The notes beneath the pieces are model-generated. The model was not told the origin of the DNA. It did no database searches and saw only the letters and a program-made list of their open reading frames with translations. A stretch of 64,000 nucleotides of DNA, from NCBI GenBank assembly GCA_964487255.1, contig CAZAQV010000026.1, positions 1 to 64,000 of the forward strand. Reading direction: 5' to 3'. Source of the stretch: CAZAQV01 sp964487255. Its GTDB lineage: Bacteria; Myxococcota_A; Polyangia; Polyangiales; CAZAQV01. How positions within the stretch are numbered: the stretch's first letter is position 1; each line of letters begins with the position of its first letter. Below, piece by piece: positions 63,931 through 64,000 of the stretch. A program made the translations under genes and the position numbers.

Positions 63931-64000
63931 ATGGCACGAAAAGTAATCGGCGGACTCATTCAATGTTCGAACCCGCTCAACGACGAAAACGCGTCGGTCG
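63931..64000 (+). CDS. Start of a probable carbon-nitrogen hydrolase (partial)
   Basis: The first 23 codons of a gene leaving the window, with AAGGA before ATG. The N-terminus MARKVIGGLIQCSNP has the pattern of nitrilase-superfamily enzymes, in which the first strand reads (V/I)xxGLIQ. Beta-ureidopropionase/N-carbamoylase would follow logically after a hydantoinase-like gene. Too short for certainty. Confidence 0.45.
   Translation, partial: MARKVIGGLIQCSNPLNDENASV

Noticed and set aside
1..64000. CRISPR arrays, rRNA genes, conjugation or phage structural genes
   Set aside because: No regularly spaced repeats and no relaxase, T4SS, capsid, terminase or rRNA sequence was recognised.

Overview
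The window looks like chromosomal DNA of a Myxococcota or other deltaproteobacterium-like Gram-negative. The reasons are G+C-rich coding DNA, Cys-rich lipoproteins with short C-x4-7-C knots, a tandem DUF1592/DUF1552 pair, small outer-membrane barrels, a CASTOR/POLLUX-type channel and a 5-oxoprolinase fusion. The assignment is by gene style only.

Left edge (1-408): the start of a coiled-coil protein running off the edge, then a tRNA-Leu (anticodon AAG) with its own promoter. The 3' part of this tRNA is the attachment site of a ~40 kb integrative element. A 62-bp perfect direct repeat (355-416 and 40335-40396) bounds the element, and its integrase gene reads leftwards straight through the tRNA.

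Element, left module (273-8520): tyrosine integrase, two small excisionase-like HTH proteins, a large protein with family-A-polymerase-like palm motifs, ~780 bp of AT-rich non-coding DNA, a ribbon-helix-helix regulator with a palindromic operator, a second tyrosine recombinase, an IS256-family transposase with a damaged 5' end and a methyltransferase-like gene.

Element, defence module (8661-40120): a degenerate N6-methylase-like protein; a leftward type I restriction operon hsdM (HTH-fused)-hsdS-HEPN-AbiC-hsdR-coiled-coil PD-(D/E)xK nuclease-Sel1, followed by a periplasmic trypsin-like lipoprotein and a larger Sel1 protein. Diverging from hsdM is a tightly packed operon of ECF-like sigma, NYN nuclease, 26-aa micro-ORF, Lon-like S16/TPR protease, HEPN-FHA-FHA and FHA-FHA. 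This is the best candidate for an undescribed system: nuclease, protease and phosphopeptide-reader parts under a dedicated sigma-like protein. A convergent HEPN/LamG giant, three small overlapping genes and a GmrSD-Schlafen fusion complete the cargo.

Right junction (40121-41576): the second copy of the att core, then a relic of a related integrase (in-frame stop, lost N-terminus) joined to a fragment of a Cys-rich secreted-protein gene. This is the scar of an older or tandem insertion.

Chromosomal backbone (41620-64000): lipoproteins, an ECF sigma with a membrane partner, outer-membrane barrels, a beta-helix lipoprotein, a CPA2 antiporter plus POLLUX-like channel pair, an alpha/beta hydrolase lipoprotein, an NhaC antiporter, the DUF1592-DUF1552 secreted pair, thioredoxin, flavin reductase, a fused 5-oxoprolinase/hydantoinase and the start of a probable carbon-nitrogen hydrolase at the right edge. 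No CRISPR array or rRNA was seen.
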